DNA of 64,000 nucleotides from JAJXXT01 sp963764465 (GTDB lineage: Bacteria; Pseudomonadota; Alphaproteobacteria; Acetobacterales; Acetobacteraceae). Below are positions 8,008 through 16,890 of this stretch, in pieces. A model generated the notes under the pieces. The model searched no databases, had not been told where the DNA came from, and saw only the letters and a list, made by a program, of their open reading frames with translations. The DNA lies in the NCBI GenBank assembly GCA_963764465.1, contig CAVXSO010000006.1, positions 248,001 to 312,000 on the forward strand. The letters run 5' to 3'. Both the position numbers and the translations under genes were made by a program. Numbering within the stretch: position 1 is the first letter of the stretch; every line of letters begins with the position of its first letter.

Positions 8008-9807
8008 TCAGCCCAGTGCGGCCAGCAGCTCCTCGCCATAGCGTTGAAGCTTCGACTGGCCGACACCCTTGATCGCCCCAAGCTGCGCGAGCGTCGACGG
8101 CCGGTTCGCCGCGATCTCCTGCAGCACGCTGTCATGGAAGATGACATAGGGCGGCACACCCTGGGCGCGCGCGGTGGCCCGGCGCCAGGCGCGCAGCGTC
8201 TCGAATTCCGGCGTCTCCTCGCGCGGCGCGCGTGCGTCGCGCGAGCGTGCGCGCCCCGCCGCCACCGCCGCGCGGAGCGCCACCTGCCGCTCGCCGCGCA
8301 GGATCGGCCGCGCAACCTCGGGGCCCAGCGACAGCGTCGGATAGTCGCCGATCGCGACATCGAGCGCGCCGAGCACCACCAGGTGCCGGATCAGCGCGCG
8401 CCAATAGACCGCCGTCCGGTCGGCACCGATGCCGAAGACCGAGAGCTTGTCATGACTGTGGCGGAGCACCGCCTCGCTCGTCTCACCGCGCAGCACGGCC
8501 GCGACATGCGCCGCCCCGAAGCGCCCGCCCGTGCGATGCACCGCCGAAAGCAGTTTCCGCGATTCTTCCGTCGCGTCCTCCAGCACCGGGCTGCCGCGGC
8601 AATTATCGCAGTGCCCGCAATCGCCCTCCAGCATCTCGCCGAAGCAGGCGAGCAGCGCCCTGGTGCGGCACGCGGGCGATTCCGTGAGCCCGATCATCGC
8701 CTCGAGCCGCGTGCGCATCACCTGCTTCTGCACCTCGGGCGCGGCCGAGGCGGCGTGGAAGGAGCGGGCACGCGCGATATCCTCCGCGCCGTAAAGCAGT
8801 AGCGTTTCCGCCTCCGCGCCGTCGCGCCCGGCGCGGCCGATCTGCTGGTAATACGCTTCCGGCGAATCCGGCATGTCGAGATGCACGACGAAGCGCACAT
8901 CCGGGCGGTCGATCCCCATGCCGAAGGCGATGGTCGCGACCACCACGACCGGCTCGCCGCCGCGAAACCGCGCCGCGGCCGCCCGTTTCACCTCCGGATC
9001 GAGCCCGGCATGGAACGCGACGGCGTCGATCCCCTTCGCCGCCAGCATCGCAGCGGTCCGCTCGGTGCGCGCCCGGGTGCCGCAGTACACGATGCCCGCC
9101 TCGCCCTTGTGCCGGCGCAGAAACGCCAGGAGCTGCGCCTGCTCCGCGTCCTTGCCGGCTGCGCCGATCACCAGGTTCTCACGATGGAACGAGGCGGCGA
9201 AGACGCACGCGTCCGGTATGTCGAGGGCCGCCAGAATGTCGCCCTGCGTGCGCCGGTCTGCGGTCGCGGTCAGTGCGATGCGCGGCACCCCGGGGAAGTC
9301 CGGCCACAGCCCGCGCAGCTGGCGATACTCCGGGCGGAACTCATGCCCCCACTGGCTCACGCAATGCGCCTCGTCGATGGCGATCAGCGAGGGGCCGGCG
9401 CGGGCGATGCGTTCGCGCGTGCCCTCCATCAGCAGCCGCTCGGGGGAGACGTAGAGCAGGTCCAGCGTGCCGTCCTCGAGCGCCCTCGCGGTCGCGCGGG
9501 CATCGGCGGGATCTCGCTCGGAATGGAGCGCCCCGGCGGCCACCCCAGCCTGGCGCAGCGCCGCAACCTGGTCGTCCATCAGCGCGATCAGTGGCGAGAC
9601 GACAATGCCGGGGCCCCGGCGGCAGATCGCGGGGATCTGGTAGCAGAGGCTCTTGCCGCCGCCTGTCGGCATCAGCACCAATGCGTCGCCGCCCGCGGCG
9701 ACATGGCCGATCGCCGCCTCCTGCAAGCCGCGGAATGCCTGGAAGCCGAAGACCCGGCGCAGAATGTCGTGAGGGCTCGCGGTCATCGGCACGGCATCAT
9801 GATGCAT
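8008..9807 (-). CDS. recQ: ATP-dependent DNA helicase RecQ
   Basis: A 599-residue RecQ helicase that unwinds DNA 3'-5' in recombinational repair and fork restart. In order it has the Walker A PTGGGKS (47-53), DEAH at 145-148 in AIDEAHCVSQWGHEFRP, the QQIGRAGRDG motif VI, the zinc-binding segment with CRTRALLACF and CGHCDNC, the winged-helix domain, and a C-terminal HRDC domain (from about residue 520) ending in IKGVGQSKLQRYGEELL. All parts of a full-length RecQ are present. An ATG at 9786 seven codons in (MTASPHD) is an equally possible start; neither has a strong ribosome site. It appears monocistronic. Confidence 0.95.
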   Translation of the reverse strand: MHHDAVPMTASPHDILRRVFGFQAFRGLQEAAIGHVAAGGDALVLMPTGGGKSLCYQIPAICRRGPGIVVSPLIALMDDQVAALRQAGVAAGALHSERDPADARATARALEDGTLDLLYVSPERLLMEGTRERIARAGPSLIAIDEAHCVSQWGHEFRPEYRQLRGLWPDFPGVPRIALTATADRRTQGDILAALDIPDACVFAASFHRENLVIGAAGKDAEQAQLLAFLRRHKGEAGIVYCGTRARTERTAAMLAAKGIDAVAFHAGLDPEVKRAAAARFRGGEPVVVVATIAFGMGIDRPDVRFVVHLDMPDSPEAYYQQIGRAGRDGAEAETLLLYGAEDIARARSFHAASAAPEVQKQVMRTRLEAMIGLTESPACRTRALLACFGEMLEGDCGHCDNCRGSPVLEDATEESRKLLSAVHRTGGRFGAAHVAAVLRGETSEAVLRHSHDKLSVFGIGADRTAVYWRALIRHLVVLGALDVAIGDYPTLSLGPEVARPILRGERQVALRAAVAAGRARSRDARAPREETPEFETLRAWRRATARAQGVPPYVIFHDSVLQEIAANRPSTLAQLGAIKGVGQSKLQRYGEELLAALG

Positions 9808-9876
9808 GCCCGCTACGCGAGGCGGCAGGAGTCGGTCGAGCGGTCCGCCCGCGACCGCGAACGGCCGCGGGCGAAA

Positions 9877-10269
9877 TCAATTGCCGATCGTGATCGAGGC
9901 GCGCCGGCTCTCCTGCGTGTTCATCGCGGATGCCACGGCGCCGATGCCATGCACGCTGATGCGGTCGGCGCTGACGCCGTCGGCGACAAGCTGGTCCTTC
10001 ACCACCTGCGCGCGCAGCCGTGCCAGCAGGCCGTTGGCCTCGGCTGACCCGTCCGTATCCGCCGCGCCGACCACCGTGATCGGCACGCCGGGCTGGGCGA
10101 GCGCCTGCTGCGCGGCACCTGCGATCGTGGCCTGGGCGGAGCTGTCAAGTGCCGCCGACCAACTGCCGAAAAAGATCACGGTCTTCGGCGCAGCCAACGC
10201 CAGGGCCGGGGTCGCCAGCAGCATCAGCAGGGCGATGAGTGTCGCGCGCATGGTCCGGTCCCGTTTCAT
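9877..10269 (-). CDS. Exported OmpA-like domain protein coupled to cydDC
   Basis: A 130-residue protein with a signal peptide (MRATLIALLMLLATPALALAA after a possible 6-residue leader) and one OmpA C-terminal-like domain. The domain shows ITVVGAADTDGSAEANGLLARLRAQ and ends with RRASITI, matching the conserved TDxxG...N..L...RA..V...L pattern, though its first strand is short. OmpA-like domains often bind peptidoglycan. There is no lipobox or membrane anchor, so it should be free in the periplasm. Its first ATG overlaps the cydC stop (ATGA, 10269-10266), making it the third gene of the cydD-cydC operon. A link to cytochrome bd maturation or redox export is inferred only from position. Confidence 0.7.
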   Translation of the reverse strand: MKRDRTMRATLIALLMLLATPALALAAPKTVIFFGSWSAALDSSAQATIAGAAQQALAQPGVPITVVGAADTDGSAEANGLLARLRAQVVKDQLVADGVSADRISVHGIGAVASAMNTQESRRASITIGN

Positions 10270-11876
10270 CCCGTTGCCGCCATCGCATGCCCAGCGGAAA
10301 GGCGCCAGATCCGATCGAGCCGCTCGATGCCGATCAGCCGGTGCGCGATCAGCACGACCGTCCGCCCGACCGCTACCTCGTTCAGCGTGGCAAGGAAGGC
10401 ACGCTCGGTCTCCGCGTCGAGCCCGGCACAGGGCTCGTCCAGGATCAGGATCGGTGCCTGCGACAGCAGCGTGCGCGCCAGCGCGAGCCGGCGCCCCTGG
10501 CCGCCGGAGAACCCGGCCCCGCCTTCGCCGACCCAGGCATCGAGCCCTTCCGGCAGCGCGCGCACGACGTCGGCGATGCGCGCCGTCTCCAATGCCTGCC
10601 AGAGTTCGTCGTCCGTCGCCTCGGGCCGTCCGAGCAGCAGGTTGGCGCGCACCGTGTCGGCGAAGAGATGGGTAGCCTGGGAGAGATAGCCGATATTGGC
10701 GCGCAGCTCCGCCGTTGGGATGCGCGCGATGTCGACCCCACCGAGCGTGACACGCCCCGCCTCCGGCTCGGCCGCGCGCAGCGCCAGCGCCGCGAGGCTC
10801 GACTTGCCGGCGCCCGAGGGGCCGAGCAGCGCCACCCGGCTGCCCTCCGGGATCTCGATCGAGAGCCCGTCGAACACCGGCGGGCGATCGACCGCCCAGC
10901 GGAACGTAACGCCTTCGAAACGCAAAGCGAAGCCGGCGGAGGAGGCGGGCTGGACGGGCTCCGCCGGGGTCGCCGTATCGACCGCCTCCAGCAGCCGTGT
11001 GGCCGCGCGCGCCGCCTGGCCGAGGCTCGATCCGGCGCGGGCGAGCCCGCCCGTCGCCTCGAACGCCGCGAGCGTGAGGAACAGCAGCAGCAGCGCCGCC
11101 GGCGCGTGGCCTGATGTCCCGATCGCGATCAGCACCGCGAGCAGTGCGGCCTGGCCGGAGAGCAGCGCCAGGGCCGAGGCGTTGGCCGCGACATTGGCGA
11201 TGCCATGCTCGGCGCCGTGCAGCGCCGCCTCGCGCGCCTGGATTGCGGCGCGCATGCGGCCCTCGGCGCCGAACACCCGCACCTCCCGCAGGCCCGAGAG
11301 CAGGTCGAGTGCCGCGACCCGCAGCGCCGCGCCCGCCTCCGCGCGCCGTCCACCGAGCCGCATCGCGCCCCTTGCCGCGACGACTGGTCCGGCGAAGGCG
11401 GCCAGCGCGAACAGCACCGCGAGCGAGACCGCGAGATGCGGATCCACGTCCCAGGCGCGCCAGACCAGCACCGGCCAGATCAACAGCGCGCCGACCAGCG
11501 GGATCAGGATGCGCAGGTAGACCCCGTCCAGGATGTCGATATCCGCAACCAGTCGCGCCAGAAGGTCGCCGGAGCGGCGGAAGCCGATGCCCCACGCCGC
11601 CCCGCGCGCGATGCCGCGGAACAGCCAGACGCGCAGGTCCGCGAGCGCGCGGAACGTGGCGTCATGCGTCGCCATGCGCTCGGCATAACGCAGCGCCACG
11701 CGGATCGGCCCCAGCAGGCGCAGCACCGCCATCACCGCCGCGCCGCCCAGCGCGGCACCGGCGAGCGCCTGCACCGTGATCCCGGAGGCGAGCGAGGCCA
11801 GCGCGATCGCTGCGCCCAGCAGCAGCGCGTCGTCCTGGCTGCGCCACAGCCCCATGATGCGAAGCAGGTCCTTCAT
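10266..11876 (-). CDS. cydC: Thiol reductant ABC exporter subunit CydC
   Basis: A 536-residue half-transporter: six membrane helices in the first ~310 residues, then an ATPase domain. The Walker A is GPSGAGKS, the ABC signature GFSGGQGRRLALAR, the Walker B ILILDEPCAGLD and the switch His IAHR. CydDC is a heterodimer that exports glutathione and cysteine to the periplasm and is needed to assemble cytochrome bd. The start overlaps the cydD stop (ATGA, 11876-11873). No cydAB lies in the window, so the oxidase genes must be elsewhere. CydC rather than CydD is assigned by gene order and overall resemblance. Confidence 0.88.
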   Translation of the reverse strand: MKDLLRIMGLWRSQDDALLLGAAIALASLASGITVQALAGAALGGAAVMAVLRLLGPIRVALRYAERMATHDATFRALADLRVWLFRGIARGAAWGIGFRRSGDLLARLVADIDILDGVYLRILIPLVGALLIWPVLVWRAWDVDPHLAVSLAVLFALAAFAGPVVAARGAMRLGGRRAEAGAALRVAALDLLSGLREVRVFGAEGRMRAAIQAREAALHGAEHGIANVAANASALALLSGQAALLAVLIAIGTSGHAPAALLLLFLTLAAFEATGGLARAGSSLGQAARAATRLLEAVDTATPAEPVQPASSAGFALRFEGVTFRWAVDRPPVFDGLSIEIPEGSRVALLGPSGAGKSSLAALALRAAEPEAGRVTLGGVDIARIPTAELRANIGYLSQATHLFADTVRANLLLGRPEATDDELWQALETARIADVVRALPEGLDAWVGEGGAGFSGGQGRRLALARTLLSQAPILILDEPCAGLDAETERAFLATLNEVAVGRTVVLIAHRLIGIERLDRIWRLSAGHAMAATG

Positions 11877-13552
11877 GCCGCACCTCGCGTGCCGGCGGTC
11901 GCCGGCTGCAAATCGAGCCTTCGCCCGGGAAACGCATGCGCCGCCGAGGCATGGCTTGCCAGCACCACGGTGCGCCCGAGTGCCAGGCGGCGCAGGCTGT
12001 CCAGCACCTCCGCCTCGGTCGAGGGATCGAGATGCGCGGTCGGCTCGTCCAGCAGCAGCAGCGGCGCGCCCTTGAGGAAGGCGCGCGCGATCGCCACCCG
12101 CTGCGCCTGGCCGCCGGAAAGCCCGAAGCCGCCTTCGCCGATCGACGTCTCCAGCCCCTGCGGCAGGGCGGCGATGACGGATTCCAGCCGCGCGAAGCGG
12201 ATCGCCGCCTGCACTTCCTCGGCCGTCGCCTCGGGTTTGGCGAAGCGGATGTTCTCGGCGATGGTCGCGGCGAACAGCATCGGCCGCTGCCCGATCCAGG
12301 CGATCAGGCGCATGCGCGCCGCCGGCACCAGGCTCGTGGCGTCGGCGCCGTTGAAGGTGATGCGCCCTTCCTGCGGCGTCGCGAAGCCGAGCAACAGCTC
12401 CATGATGGTTGTCTTGCCGCTGCCGGAGGGGCCGGTGAGGATCAGCGTCTCGCCCGCCGGCACGCGGAAGCTCAGCCCCTCGAGCGCCGGCCCGCGCGCC
12501 TCGTCCCAGGCGAAGCGCACGCCCTCGAACGCCACGGTGACGCCGTGCGCGGCGACGGTGCGGATCGCGGCCGGCGGTGCGGCGGGCTCGGCGGGCGGCG
12601 GCAGCTCGGCGAATTTTTCCGCCGCCGGTCCGGCCGCCATGTGGTCCTGATAGGCGGCGGCGAAGGCGCGGATCGGCGCGAAGAATTCCGGTACCAGCCA
12701 AAGCGCGAACAGCGCGCGCGGCTGCCAGGCGAAGCCGGCGTGCCAGACCACGAGGATGATCGCCAGCACTGCGGCCATGTCGAGCGAGACGGACGAGAGG
12801 AAAGCGACGCGCAGCACGCGGAGCGTGCGCTGGCGCAACTCGTCCGCGGCCCGTGCCAGCGCCTGCGCCTCCGCCTCCGCGCGGTTGGCGAGGACGATGG
12901 TGGCAATGCCGCGGATGCGGTCCACGAAGCGCGTCTGCAGCCGCTGCATGGCGCGGAACTGCCGGCGCGCGGCCGCCGCGGCGCCAATCCCGGCCAGCGC
13001 CATCGCGATGGGCACGAGCAGGCCGCACAACCCGATGAGGATGCCAGCGCCGGGGTTTACGACCAGCACGGCGAGGCCCACCAGCGCCGGGCCCACCACC
13101 GCGGACTGCATCGCCGGCAGCCAGCGGGCGTGGTAGCCGTCCATCGCCTCCACCGCGTCCACGGCAATTCCCGCGAGTTCCGCCGAGTGCCGGCCGCGCA
13201 GCTTCCCTGGCCCGGCGTCGAGCAGGGAGGTCAGCACGGTGTCGCGCAGCCGCCGCCGCGCGCTCGCCCCGGCGTCGAAGGCGAGCCGCTCGGCCAGCAC
13301 CGCGAGCCCGGCGCGCAGCACGGCCGCGATGGCGAAGCCCAGCCCTGGCCACAGCAGCCCCGCACCCGCCAGCAGCAGCGCGGCGCAGGCTGCCTGGCCG
13401 ATGGCGAGGAAAGTGCCCAGCGCCTGCACGGCGACGATGCGGCGTGTCGCCCCTCGTGCCTCATGTTCGCGCGCGCGCAGCCAGGCGCGGGCCGGGGTCA
13501 GCGGACGGGGCACGGCAGGGTGGGGTGCGGCATGCCGCGGTTTTGCCAGCAA
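11873..13552 (-). CDS. cydD: Thiol reductant ABC exporter subunit CydD
   Basis: A 559-residue half-transporter with an N-terminal membrane domain and a C-terminal ATPase domain. Motifs are Walker A GPSGSGKT, signature GLSGGQAQRVAIAR, Walker B LLLLDEPTAHLD and the switch in ASHASAAHA, where the usual His of the H-loop is followed by Ala. It pairs with CydC to export reduced thiols. First gene of the operon. The reading frame opens with TTG at 13552; a GTG at 13513 giving PRPLTPARAWLR as N-terminus is equally likely, and neither has a clear ribosome site. The 118 bp upstream to the next gene contain a short GC hairpin (13561-13578). Confidence 0.88.
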   Translation of the reverse strand: MLAKPRHAAPHPAVPRPLTPARAWLRAREHEARGATRRIVAVQALGTFLAIGQAACAALLLAGAGLLWPGLGFAIAAVLRAGLAVLAERLAFDAGASARRRLRDTVLTSLLDAGPGKLRGRHSAELAGIAVDAVEAMDGYHARWLPAMQSAVVGPALVGLAVLVVNPGAGILIGLCGLLVPIAMALAGIGAAAAARRQFRAMQRLQTRFVDRIRGIATIVLANRAEAEAQALARAADELRQRTLRVLRVAFLSSVSLDMAAVLAIILVVWHAGFAWQPRALFALWLVPEFFAPIRAFAAAYQDHMAAGPAAEKFAELPPPAEPAAPPAAIRTVAAHGVTVAFEGVRFAWDEARGPALEGLSFRVPAGETLILTGPSGSGKTTIMELLLGFATPQEGRITFNGADATSLVPAARMRLIAWIGQRPMLFAATIAENIRFAKPEATAEEVQAAIRFARLESVIAALPQGLETSIGEGGFGLSGGQAQRVAIARAFLKGAPLLLLDEPTAHLDPSTEAEVLDSLRRLALGRTVVLASHASAAHAFPGRRLDLQPATAGTRGAA

Positions 13553-13670
13553 CCGCCGTAGCCCGGAAAGCCCCGGGCCGTTCCCGGGCGGAAAATGCGG
13601 GTCGTCATGGATCGATGAGGCGGCGCGCCGTTGGATCGCGACTCGCGGATGCCAGGGTAACCGCCGGCCC

Positions 13671-13856
13671 TCAGAACGTCGCGATCAGCGAGGAGATGTT
13701 GATGACGTGCGCAAAGCTCAGCAGCGCAACGATGGCGCAGATGGTGATCACCGTGTCCACCATCGCGCCGAGGCCCGTCCCCTTGATGATGATAAGCGCG
13801 CCGATGATTGGCATCGTGGCCAGAAGCCAGTCGCTATGGATCGAGAAAGCGTTCAT
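13671..13856 (-). CDS. Small two-helix membrane protein, unknown
   Basis: A 61-residue, strongly hydrophobic protein with two potential membrane helices (residues ~8-27 and ~30-52) and a short N-terminus containing His and Asp. The family is not recognised. An AGGA ribosome site lies about 10 bases before the ATG. It sits between cydD and the divergent first Hint gene, next to the only conspicuously AT-rich stretch of this region (13920-13985), which could carry promoters for both directions. It might assist CydDC or cytochrome bd, as small membrane proteins such as CydX do, but it does not resemble CydX and that is speculation. Confidence 0.5.
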   Translation of the reverse strand: MNAFSIHSDWLLATMPIIGALIIIKGTGLGAMVDTVITICAIVALLSFAHVINISSLIATF

Positions 13857-14016
13857 CGGGACAGATCCTGCTGAGCCTCGGCGACGCCCTGTCAGGCGGC
13901 CCGGAATCCTAGCCTGGACCGCATAACAATCTTTTACTTATAGACCACCGCTGGTTCTTGTAACAGCATATTGTGTACGACCTTCGAAGGCCGGAAGTGG
14001 AGCCGTATTCTCTCGC

Positions 14017-15927
14017 ATGACCACGTCCGACCCTAACGCCAATTCATTAACAATTGTTGCCGGCAGCAGCCTCGCGCTGCCGTCAAATTCTTCTTTAACA
14101 AGCAATTACGGTCCCGCGCTTCAAGTTGGCGCCGGCCCGGATTCCACTATTGTCAACGCCGGCGGCATCGCCGGCAACGCCGTGCACGGCCAGGGCGTGT
14201 ATCTGCTCGGCGGCGGCACGCTGATTAATTCCGGTACAATCTCCGGGTCCTATGCCGCGTCCCTCCTCGGACGCTCGACGGTCGTCAACCGCGGCGCCAT
14301 CCGCGGCGGAAGCGGATCCTTCGACAGCGGGCTGTATCTGAACGGTGGCGGCTACGTCCTCAACGACGCCGCGGGGCGGATCAGCGGACATGCCGGCATC
14401 GAACTCGTCCACGCTGGCACAGTGGTCAATCTTGGCTCGATCGAAGGCTCGGGCGTGGTCGGCTATGGCGTGCAGGCGCTCGGCGGCGGGGTGCTGGTGA
14501 ACACCGGGACGATCATGGCGACGGCTTCGCTGGCGGATGGCGTCCGCTTCGCCGGGACCTACAACAATGTGACGAACACGGGGACCATCATCGGCGAGCG
14601 GTCTGGCGTGGAGATGGCGCGCGGAGGCACCATCGAGGTCGGGATCGGTGGGCTGGTCAGCGGCGGCGGCGCCGGCGTTTCGCTCGCCAACGGTCCGGCA
14701 ACGCTGATCAACTACGGCACCATCGCCGGGCCGGACGCCGTCCGCGCGGCGCCCGGAAGCCCCGCCTTCGTCGACCTGTACCCTTCCGGAACCTTCGTCG
14801 GCACCGTCGATGGCGGCAACGTGCCCGGAAGCACCGTGGCCTCCTATCTGGAACTCGGCCTGGGCGCGCATCCGGGCACGCTCTCCGGCATCGGCACGCA
14901 GTTCGTGAATTTCTCCTATGTCGGCGTCCGCGGAACGTGGACACTGGCGGGGAGCGCGCTGCTGGCACCGAATGTCACCCTGCACGACCAGGGGCGGCTG
15001 ATGCTGGCGACGCCGCTGCGCGGCCCGGGCACGGTGTCGCTGGCCGCCGGCGTGACGCTCGGCGCATTGCCGGGCGACGCGCCACGAGGCGTGATCGCCG
15101 GGCTCGGTGGTGCCGCGCTCGACCTCGTGGGCCAGAGCGAGACCGTCGCGTCCTATGCCGGTGGCGTGCTCTCGCTCACTGGCGACCAGAACATCTACCT
15201 TTTTCTCGTTGGCGACGCAGGAAAGACCTTCCATTCCCTGCCGGACGGCAATGGCGGGACGCTGATCACCGCCAACACGGGCGGCCAGGCCAACCCGTCC
15301 GCCAACTGCTTCGCCAGGGGAACGCTGATCCTGGGGCCGGAGGGAGGGCGCAAGGTCGAGCAACTGCGCGCGGGCGACCTCGTCGTCACAGCCTCGGGAC
15401 GGATCGCCGCGCTGCGCTGGGTCGGGCGGCGGCGGATCGACCTGCGCCGCCACCCGCGTGCCGCCGATGTCGAGCCGATCCGCGTGCGCGCCGATGCCTT
15501 CGGCCATGGCCTGCCGGTGCGCGACCTGGTGCTGTCGCCGGATCACGCGGTGCTGGTGGATGGCGCGCTGATCCCCATCCGCCATCTCGCCAATGGCCGC
15601 TCGATTGCCGCCGAGGCGCGCGCCGAGGTGACGTATTTCCACCTCGAGCTCGACCGCCACGACGCGCTGATCGCGGAGGGGCTGGTGTGCGAATTCTACC
15701 TCGATACCGGCAATCGCGATGCTTTCGAAGGCGAGGGGGTATTGCAACTGCATCCGGAATTCGCCCCGCAAGAGGCGGCGATGGCGATCTGGGCGGCGCG
15801 AGGCTGCGCGCCGATCCTGACCGACCCCGCCGACCCCGCGATCCGTGCCGCGCATCTGCGCCTTGCCGCGCGGGAGCGGCGTGCGGCCGCGCGGCAAGGC
15901 GCAGCCGTTTCCACCGTCACCCTATAG
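14017..15927 (+). CDS. Adhesin-like repeat protein with C-terminal Hint domain
   Basis: A 636-residue protein in two parts. Residues ~15-300 are beta-helix-type repeats, each a variant of GTLINSGTISG, as in autotransporter passenger domains. From Cys431 (CFARGT) to about residue 575 is a Hedgehog/intein domain of the bacterial Hint_2 type: a splice-start Cys, LRAGDLVVTASG, the LSPDHAVLVDG histidine block, then YLDTGNR. No C-terminal His-Asn splice end is seen, so self-cleavage rather than splicing would be expected. There is no Sec signal peptide and no autotransporter barrel, so its export route is unclear; type I secretion is possible. A close relative lies at 53241-55647. Large intergenic AT-rich region upstream. 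Confidence 0.8.
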   Translation: MTTSDPNANSLTIVAGSSLALPSNSSLTSNYGPALQVGAGPDSTIVNAGGIAGNAVHGQGVYLLGGGTLINSGTISGSYAASLLGRSTVVNRGAIRGGSGSFDSGLYLNGGGYVLNDAAGRISGHAGIELVHAGTVVNLGSIEGSGVVGYGVQALGGGVLVNTGTIMATASLADGVRFAGTYNNVTNTGTIIGERSGVEMARGGTIEVGIGGLVSGGGAGVSLANGPATLINYGTIAGPDAVRAAPGSPAFVDLYPSGTFVGTVDGGNVPGSTVASYLELGLGAHPGTLSGIGTQFVNFSYVGVRGTWTLAGSALLAPNVTLHDQGRLMLATPLRGPGTVSLAAGVTLGALPGDAPRGVIAGLGGAALDLVGQSETVASYAGGVLSLTGDQNIYLFLVGDAGKTFHSLPDGNGGTLITANTGGQANPSANCFARGTLILGPEGGRKVEQLRAGDLVVTASGRIAALRWVGRRRIDLRRHPRAADVEPIRVRADAFGHGLPVRDLVLSPDHAVLVDGALIPIRHLANGRSIAAEARAEVTYFHLELDRHDALIAEGLVCEFYLDTGNRDAFEGEGVLQLHPEFAPQEAAMAIWAARGCAPILTDPADPAIRAAHLRLAARERRAAARQGAAVSTVTL

Positions 15928-16021
15928 GCGCGACACACACGCCCGCCGACACTGGTGCTCCCTGGCGCGTCGCGGCGCCGGCCGCGTTGCCGGGCAGCGT
16001 CTCGCGTGGCATCAGGTTGCC

Positions 16022-16393
16022 ATGATTCCGACACTTCTTGTCGCCCTCGGCGGGGCCGTCGGCTCGGTGAGCCGCTACTGGAGCGGAGTGCTGTTCGCCG
16101 GCGCGTTCGGCCTCGACTTCCCGCTCGGCACGCTGATCATCAACGTCGTCGGCAGTCTCATCATCGGGCTCGCCGACACGGTCGGCGGCGGCAGCGTGGT
16201 GCGATCCCTCATCATCGTCGGTTTCTGCGGCGGGTACACGACATTCTCGTCCTTCAGCCTGCAGACGCTGGAACTGATCCGCGCCGGTCACCCGATCGCG
16301 GCCACGGCCAACGTGCTGCTCTCCGTCGCCCTCTGCCTGATCGCCACCGTCGTCGGCGCGTGGGCGGGTGCCGGCCTGCGCGGCGCGCTGTAG
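16022..16393 (+). CDS. crcB: Fluoride channel CrcB (Fluc)
   Basis: A 123-residue protein with four membrane helices. It shows the Fluc hallmarks GGAVGSVSRYW, PLGTLIINVVGSLIIG and GFCGGYTTFSSFSLQT, the last carrying the pore Phe and Thr/Ser track. CrcB forms a dual-topology dimer that exports fluoride. A short AT/GC-mixed leader separates it from the Hint gene. No convincing fluoride riboswitch is seen in the 94 bp upstream. It is followed within 30 bp by a palindromic repeat shared with another site in the window. Confidence 0.92.
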   Translation: MIPTLLVALGGAVGSVSRYWSGVLFAGAFGLDFPLGTLIINVVGSLIIGLADTVGGGSVVRSLIIVGFCGGYTTFSSFSLQTLELIRAGHPIAATANVLLSVALCLIATVVGAWAGAGLRGAL

Positions 16394-16420
16394 GGGCGCC
16401 CGCTCCTCGACGCGTGTTGT

Positions 16421-16472
16421 TCAGAGCAGGAAATCCAATCGGATGATCCCATCCGGTCGGATATTGCCCTAG
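16421..16472. repeat. Dispersed palindromic repeat, copy 1 (degenerate)
   Basis: This 52-bp element aligns with 25611-25661 with one indel and about ten mismatches. Outer arms (AGAGCA / TTGCCCT) and inner arms (CAATCGGAT / ATCCGGTCGG) are imperfect here and better kept in copy 2. It separates crcB from a convergent gene, and its last bases provide the TAG stop of the DUF4864 gene at 16469-16471. It could act as a bidirectional terminator or be a non-autonomous repeat. Confidence 0.7.
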
Positions 16473-16858
16473 GAATCGACCTGGGGCCCCTCGACCAGCC
16501 GGCAGGCGGCGATGCGCCATTGCCCGTCCGGTTCGCGCTCCATCGTGTAGATCGCGGTCGCGGGGCGCCCGTCCGGGCCGATCACGTCCACAGGCTGCAC
16601 GATCTTGCCATTTTCCACGTGCGGCGCCTCGAACACGTATTGCCGTGGCCGGTAGACCGGCCGGTAGCCCCGGCGGACCATGTCCATGAAATTTCCGGGC
16701 GTCGCGAAAAGCTGCCGCAGCTCCGGTGTCGCGAAGGAAAACGCCGCCGTCCCGTCGTCGCGGCGGAAGGCCTGGATCTGGTCGGCGATCACCCCTCGGA
16801 TCGCCGCCGCGTCGCCCGGCGACACCGCCTGCGCCGCGGCGGGGCCGGCAAGCAGCAC
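16469..16858 (-). CDS. DUF4864 domain protein, probably exported
   Basis: The domain is recognisable by AAIRGVIADQIQAFRRDDG, FSFATPELRQLF, MVRRGYRPVYRP and the final GQWRIAACRLVEGP. Its function is unknown; such proteins are common in alphaproteobacteria. The start given is a GTG that leaves only ten residues before the mature domain. In the same frame upstream lies LKPLAAILLLTGVLLAGPAAAQA, a complete signal peptide with no ATG, GTG or TTG ahead of it until deep inside the M20 gene. It could begin with CTG at 16894, which overlaps the M20 stop. The gene is therefore probably coupled to the M20 hydrolase and longer than listed. Its stop codon lies in a dispersed repeat. Confidence 0.72.
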   Translation of the reverse strand: MLLAGPAAAQAVSPGDAAAIRGVIADQIQAFRRDDGTAAFSFATPELRQLFATPGNFMDMVRRGYRPVYRPRQYVFEAPHVENGKIVQPVDVIGPDGRPATAIYTMEREPDGQWRIAACRLVEGPQVDS

Positions 16859-16890
16859 GCCCGTGAGCAGCAGGATCGCGGCGAGCGGCT

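Noticed and set aside
14095..15897. Long antisense frames over both Hint genes (also 53329-55584)
   Set aside because: Same reason: shadow frames of repetitive GC-rich coding sequence with no motif.
15928..16021. Fluoride riboswitch before crcB
   Set aside because: The conserved riboswitch core sequences were not found; only GC-rich sequence without the expected pseudoknot arms.
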